The notes below the pieces were generated by a model. It saw only the letters and a program-made list of their open reading frames with translations. It ran no database searches and had not been told where the DNA came from. The position numbers and the translations under genes were made by a program. A DNA stretch of 36,645 nt from Acidobacteria bacterium UBA6911 (GTDB lineage Bacteria > Acidobacteriota > UBA6911), in contig DKBB01000398.1 in the NCBI GenBank assembly GCA_002451015.1, positions 11,678 to 48,322 of the forward strand. The letters are read 5' to 3'. The stretch's first letter is position 1. Each line of letters opens with the position of its first letter. Below, piece by piece: positions 33,664 to 36,645 of this stretch.

Positions 33664-35343
33664 ATGCTTATCAGAACTACAATCTTTCTGTTTTTGGCAT
33701 TTATGCTGGGATGCACGGGTCAGGAGAAGACGGATATGGCAGGGGAACTCAAGGCTTTTCTGGATGACTACGAAGAAACCGTCAAGGACCTGAGCATTCG
33801 CCACAACAAGGCATATTACGCCGCATCCATATCGGGGAAATCTGAAGATTATCAGATTGCCGCGGATCTGGAACTTGAACTCGACAAAATACACGCGAAT
33901 ACCGAAAGTTTCGAAAAGCTCAATCGAATCAAAAATTCGGGCGAGGTGACCGAACCGCTCCAGTCGAGGCAACTGGACGTTATCTACAACGCCTTCCTTT
34001 CAAAGCAGATGGACGAAAAACAGTTGGAAGCCATCATCGGGCTGCAGAAGGAGATCGAACAGGAGTTTTCAACCTTTCGGGCCAAGCTGGATGGTGAGGA
34101 AAAGACAGACAACGAATTGAAGGAGCTGCTCCAAAAATCCAGGGATTCAGAGGAATTGCAGCGTGCGTGGAAGGCAAGCAAACAGATTGGAGCCCGGGTT
34201 GCCGAAAATATCGTGAAACTGGTAAAGATGCGCAACGCCGCGGCTCGGGACCTCGGTTTCAAAAGCTACCAGCAAATGCAGTTGTCTCTGGGCGAACAGG
34301 ATCCGGAAGCCATTGAAAAACTGTTCGACGATTTAGACACCCTCACACGCGATATATTCACAGAAACGAAAAAGGACGCCGATCGCGTGCTGGCGAAACG
34401 ATACGGCATCCGCGAAAACGAACTGAAGCCGTGGCATTACCAGAATCCCTTCTTCCAGGAAGCACCTCGAGTTTATGACGTCGATTTCGACAAATACTAC
34501 GGGGACCAGAATATTGAAAAGCTTACGAAGGAGTACTACTCGGGCATCGGATTGCCGATCGACGACATGGTTGCGGGCAGCGATCTCTACGAGAAAGAAG
34601 GGAAATATCAGCATGCATACTGCATGGACGTGGATCGCGAAGGGGACGTGCGAGTAATCTGTAACATCCAGCCGAACTATTACTGGATGAACACCAACCT
34701 GCATGAATTCGGCCACGCCGTCTACGGAAAATACAACGACAGGGAAGTCCCCTGGGTTCTGCGCGATCCTGCGCATTCGTTCACAACCGAAGCCATCGCC
34801 ATGCTTTTCGGCCGGTTCGCATCGAATGCCGCATGGATTAAAGCAATGACCGGAATATCGGAAGCCGAAGCCGAAAAAATTTCCGATGCCGCCTCCAGGA
34901 TGCTCCGTCTCGAACAGCTTGTTTTCAGCCGATGGGTGCAGGTAATGTACCGTTTCGAAAAGAGCCTGTACGAGGACCCGGATCAGGATCTGAACGCCTT
35001 GTGGTGGGACCTGGTTGAAAAGTACCAGATGCTGACTCGTCCCGAAGGGCGCAACGAACCCGATTGGGCGGCAAAAATACATGTAGCGATTTATCCCGTT
35101 TACTACCACAACTACATGATGGGTGAATTGCTAGCGTCCCAACTCTTCTATTACATCAGCGAAAATATTCTGAAAACGAAAGATTACGGTAAAACAACCT
35201 TTATCGGGCAGCAGGAGGTCGGGGATTATCTGACCAGGAAAGTCTTCAGACCCGGCAATACCATGCGCTGGAATGTAATGATAGAGAAAGCCACCGGCGA
35301 GCAGTTGACGCCAAAGTATTATGCCAGGCAGTTTGTGGAATGA
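33664..35343 (+). CDS. M2-family (ACE-like) dipeptidyl carboxypeptidase lipoprotein
   Basis: A 559-residue zinc peptidase of family M2, related to angiotensin-converting enzyme, which removes C-terminal dipeptides from oligopeptides. The zinc motif HEFGH is at 347-351 (NTNLHEFGHAVYG), and the third ligand is E376 (FTTEAIAMLFGRF). YYWMNTNLHE and RDPAHSFTTE resemble the family active site. The N-terminus is a lipoprotein signal ending in LGC (C17), so the enzyme should sit on the membrane outside the cytoplasm. The first half is helical and charged, as in M2. GGAGG lies 8 nt before the ATG. It is transcribed alone and converges on the NUDIX remnant 21 bp downstream. Confidence 0.93.
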   Translation: MLIRTTIFLFLAFMLGCTGQEKTDMAGELKAFLDDYEETVKDLSIRHNKAYYAASISGKSEDYQIAADLELELDKIHANTESFEKLNRIKNSGEVTEPLQSRQLDVIYNAFLSKQMDEKQLEAIIGLQKEIEQEFSTFRAKLDGEEKTDNELKELLQKSRDSEELQRAWKASKQIGARVAENIVKLVKMRNAAARDLGFKSYQQMQLSLGEQDPEAIEKLFDDLDTLTRDIFTETKKDADRVLAKRYGIRENELKPWHYQNPFFQEAPRVYDVDFDKYYGDQNIEKLTKEYYSGIGLPIDDMVAGSDLYEKEGKYQHAYCMDVDREGDVRVICNIQPNYYWMNTNLHEFGHAVYGKYNDREVPWVLRDPAHSFTTEAIAMLFGRFASNAAWIKAMTGISEAEAEKISDAASRMLRLEQLVFSRWVQVMYRFEKSLYEDPDQDLNALWWDLVEKYQMLTRPEGRNEPDWAAKIHVAIYPVYYHNYMMGELLASQLFYYISENILKTKDYGKTTFIGQQEVGDYLTRKVFRPGNTMRWNVMIEKATGEQLTPKYYARQFVE

Positions 35344-35364
35344 TTGGCCGATAAGAATAGGATA

Positions 35365-35738
35365 TTAGATTTTGTTCCGGGGATCTTTATCCGATCGGAC
35401 TAAACCGGATCTGCATACATATGCATGGCTGAATTGCAGCGGGGAAGAGTTTTCCGTAGTTATACCCAGTTCGGCCGCCTCTTTCCCGGCTACTTCTTTA
35501 TAGGACAGGCCGGCTTCCACGTGGCCGCCTACCGAAGTATCCCACTTACCGGGCCGGATGCGCTTGCTCGCGGAACGCTTTTGCAGAAACAGATCGTCGT
35601 CCCTGTTTCTCACGAACACACGTTCGGCCCGGAGCTGGAATGAGGGATTGCCGGGAACGCCCCCCTTAGTGCCCGGCCGACGCCCCGGTTCCGGTCGTCC
35701 AACAGGCCAAGCAATTCGGTGTCCTTATCCGCCGTCAT
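35365..35738 (-). pseudogene. Decayed NUDIX hydrolase (isopentenyl-diphosphate isomerase-like group)
   Basis: A remnant of a NUDIX gene. An ATG at 35738 with AGGAG 7 nt upstream begins TADKDTELLGLLDDRNRGVG, matching the start of IDI-like NUDIX proteins. The frame is then broken at a run of six C (35660-35665, six G on the coding strand). Adding one G restores GNPSFQLRAERVFVRNRDDDLFLQKRS, which matches the family. The NUDIX box is also damaged: GGHVEAGLSYKEVAGKEAAELGI has Leu for the expected Glu and lacks one Glu before LGI. The C-terminal 60-70 residues are missing. A sequencing error could explain the frameshift, but not the box and C-terminal defects. Confidence 0.75.
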
Positions 35739-35852
35739 CGGGAAACTCCTATTGGCAGGGTAACTTTATATTAGCATCTGTAACAAATTTTCAGGATTTC
35801 ATCGGATCGTACCGATTCTCCAATTTCCTGTCGTCATTCCAACCCCGAATTC

Positions 35853-35922
35853 CGGATTCTGTTAATTGAATCCCGGATTCTCTAAACTCTGCCTTTGGTA
35901 TTATCACGGATTCTGATATGAT
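35853..35922 (+). promoter_or_regulatory. feoB promoter with upstream dyad and CGGATTCT repeats
   Basis: TTGGTA (35895-35900), 16 bp, TATGAT (35917-35922; 5 of 6 -10 matches) forms a plausible promoter 50 bp upstream of the feoB-like start. Upstream is a perfect dyad GGATTC-N8-GAATCC (35854-35873). CGGATTCT occurs three times in direct orientation, at 35853, 35874 and 35907, spaced 21 and 33 bp, near whole helical turns; the last copy lies in the promoter spacer. It does not resemble the Fur or DtxR box consensus. An operator for a regulator is inferred. Confidence 0.5.
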
Positions 35923-35974
35923 CAACGGTTCAGATTGAAATTAGTTTTCAGAAAAGACCGAACAGGCAATATCC

Positions 35975-36645
35975 ATGGCAATTAACCCTTCTCCAATTCC
36001 CTCCAAGAAAGTAGTCCTGGTGGGAAATCCCAATGTCGGAAAATCCATTATATTCAGAATTTTAACGGGTAGCTATGTAATGGTTTCCAATTTCCCGGGA
36101 ACGACCGTCGAGGTATCGCGGGGGAGAATGCAGATAGGAGGAGACACCTACGAGGTCGTGGATACACCCGGCATAAACAGTCTGGTGCCGCAATCGGAAG
36201 ATGAGCGGGTTACCTGTGAAATTATTCTCCGGGAGAAGCCGGACGTCATTGTCCAGGTTGCCGATGCAAAAAACCTGCGGCGCACCCTGCTGATCACGTC
36301 TCAACTTGTCGAATTCAGGATCCCGATGGTTCTGGCTTTAAACATGATCGATGAAGCCGAGGACCGCGGAATCGAGATCGATTCCCAGGGGCTTTCGGAA
36401 CTCTTTTCCATACCCGCGATTAAAACCATCGCCATCTATTCGAAAGGAAGAAGGCAGCTTCTGAACGCAATTCAGAACGCCAATATGCCCCTGAATCCGA
36501 TCCCCGTCCTCTATTCGCAGGAAAGTATTATAAAAGCGCTCGACAATCCCGCTTCTCCAGCCCTTCTCAGTATTGAATGGCTGGCGGAAAACAACCGCGA
36601 CCTCAACCACACGATCGAGGGATGTCTGGGCCCGATCGAATTCAA
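35975..36645 (+). CDS. feoB: FeoB-like ferrous iron transport GTPase, 5' part (truncated by window end)
   Basis: The first 223 residues of a gene that runs off the window. FeoB imports Fe2+ through a C-terminal membrane domain controlled by an N-terminal GTPase; only the GTPase and the start of the helical domain are in view. G1 is GNPNVGKS (17-24), G2 is in SNFPGTTVE (38-45), G3 is DTPG (63-66) and G4 is NMID (123-126) in LNMIDEAEDRGIEID, the FeoB pattern. G3 departs from the usual DLPG, and the G5 region (TIAIYSKG) lacks the usual SA, so it is a divergent member. No feoA lies upstream. The ATG at 35975 has only a weak ribosome site (CAGG). Confidence 0.85.
   Translation, partial: MAINPSPIPSKKVVLVGNPNVGKSIIFRILTGSYVMVSNFPGTTVEVSRGRMQIGGDTYEVVDTPGINSLVPQSEDERVTCEIILREKPDVIVQVADAKNLRRTLLITSQLVEFRIPMVLALNMIDEAEDRGIEIDSQGLSELFSIPAIKTIAIYSKGRRQLLNAIQNANMPLNPIPVLYSQESIIKALDNPASPALLSIEWLAENNRDLNHTIEGCLGPIEF

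Noticed and set aside
1..36645. tRNA, rRNA, CRISPR, transposase or phage genes
   Set aside because: I looked for tRNA T-loop-like sequences, regularly spaced identical repeats and DDE or integrase motifs and saw none. A tRNA or covariance-model scan could still find something I missed.

Overview
The window is 36.6 kb of chromosomal DNA of roughly even base composition. It codes densely, carries about 31 protein genes, and shows no rRNA, tRNA, CRISPR array, transposase or phage gene that I could recognise. It suggests an anaerobic, Gram-negative-type (diderm) bacterium. Evidence for that is three enzymes of the lower benzoyl-CoA pathway (anaerobic aromatic degradation), two outer-membrane beta-barrels, several lipoprotein or secreted hydrolases, and an FeoB-type ferrous iron GTPase. 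A secreted ACE-like M2 peptidase, a DUF4416 protein and a GlgC of the cyanobacterial/acidobacterial kind make me lean towards an Acidobacteriota/Aminicenantes-like or deltaproteobacterial-type genome. That placement is inference from gene content only.

Layout. 1-3.3 kb, minus strand: oah-had-dch, converting cyclohexa-1,5-diene-1-carboxyl-CoA to the ring-opened pimelyl-CoA derivative. The two gaps between the cistrons hold paired, oppositely oriented 7-bp repeat tracts. 3.6-5.9 kb: a cytoplasmic GH3 glycosidase. 6.2-8.5 kb, plus: a UvrD/PcrA helicase. 8.5-9.5 kb: a gap with a second heptad repeat family, then a lysine-rich histone H1-like protein with a strong terminator. 9.8-20.5 kb, all minus: dinB, a secreted M24 aminopeptidase, hisD-C-B-H-A-F-I, glgC and nfo.

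21-26.7 kb is an envelope region: two paralogous outer-membrane beta-barrels bracket two membrane-anchored alpha/beta-hydrolases and a DUF4136 lipoprotein. 27.2-29.9 kb, minus: a GPH-type sugar symporter, an arylamine N-acetyltransferase-like protein and a DUF4416 protein. 30.3-33.4 kb, minus: a lipid kinase, a secreted MetX-fold hydrolase and a secreted metallo-beta-lactamase-fold hydrolase. 33.7-36.6 kb: an M2 peptidase lipoprotein, a decayed NUDIX gene, and the 5' part of an feoB-like gene that runs off the window, preceded by a dyad and a promoter-like sequence.

How the genes work together. The aromatic module supplies acyl-CoA for beta-oxidation; its ring reductase is not in view. The his cluster makes seven pathway activities but lacks hisG, hisE and a histidinol-phosphatase here. 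The secreted peptidases and hydrolases suggest scavenging of peptides and esters. No clear-cut novel defence or mobile system was found. The most unusual signals are the paired heptad tracts between the aromatic genes, the beta-barrel/hydrolase neighbourhood and the feoB upstream dyad.
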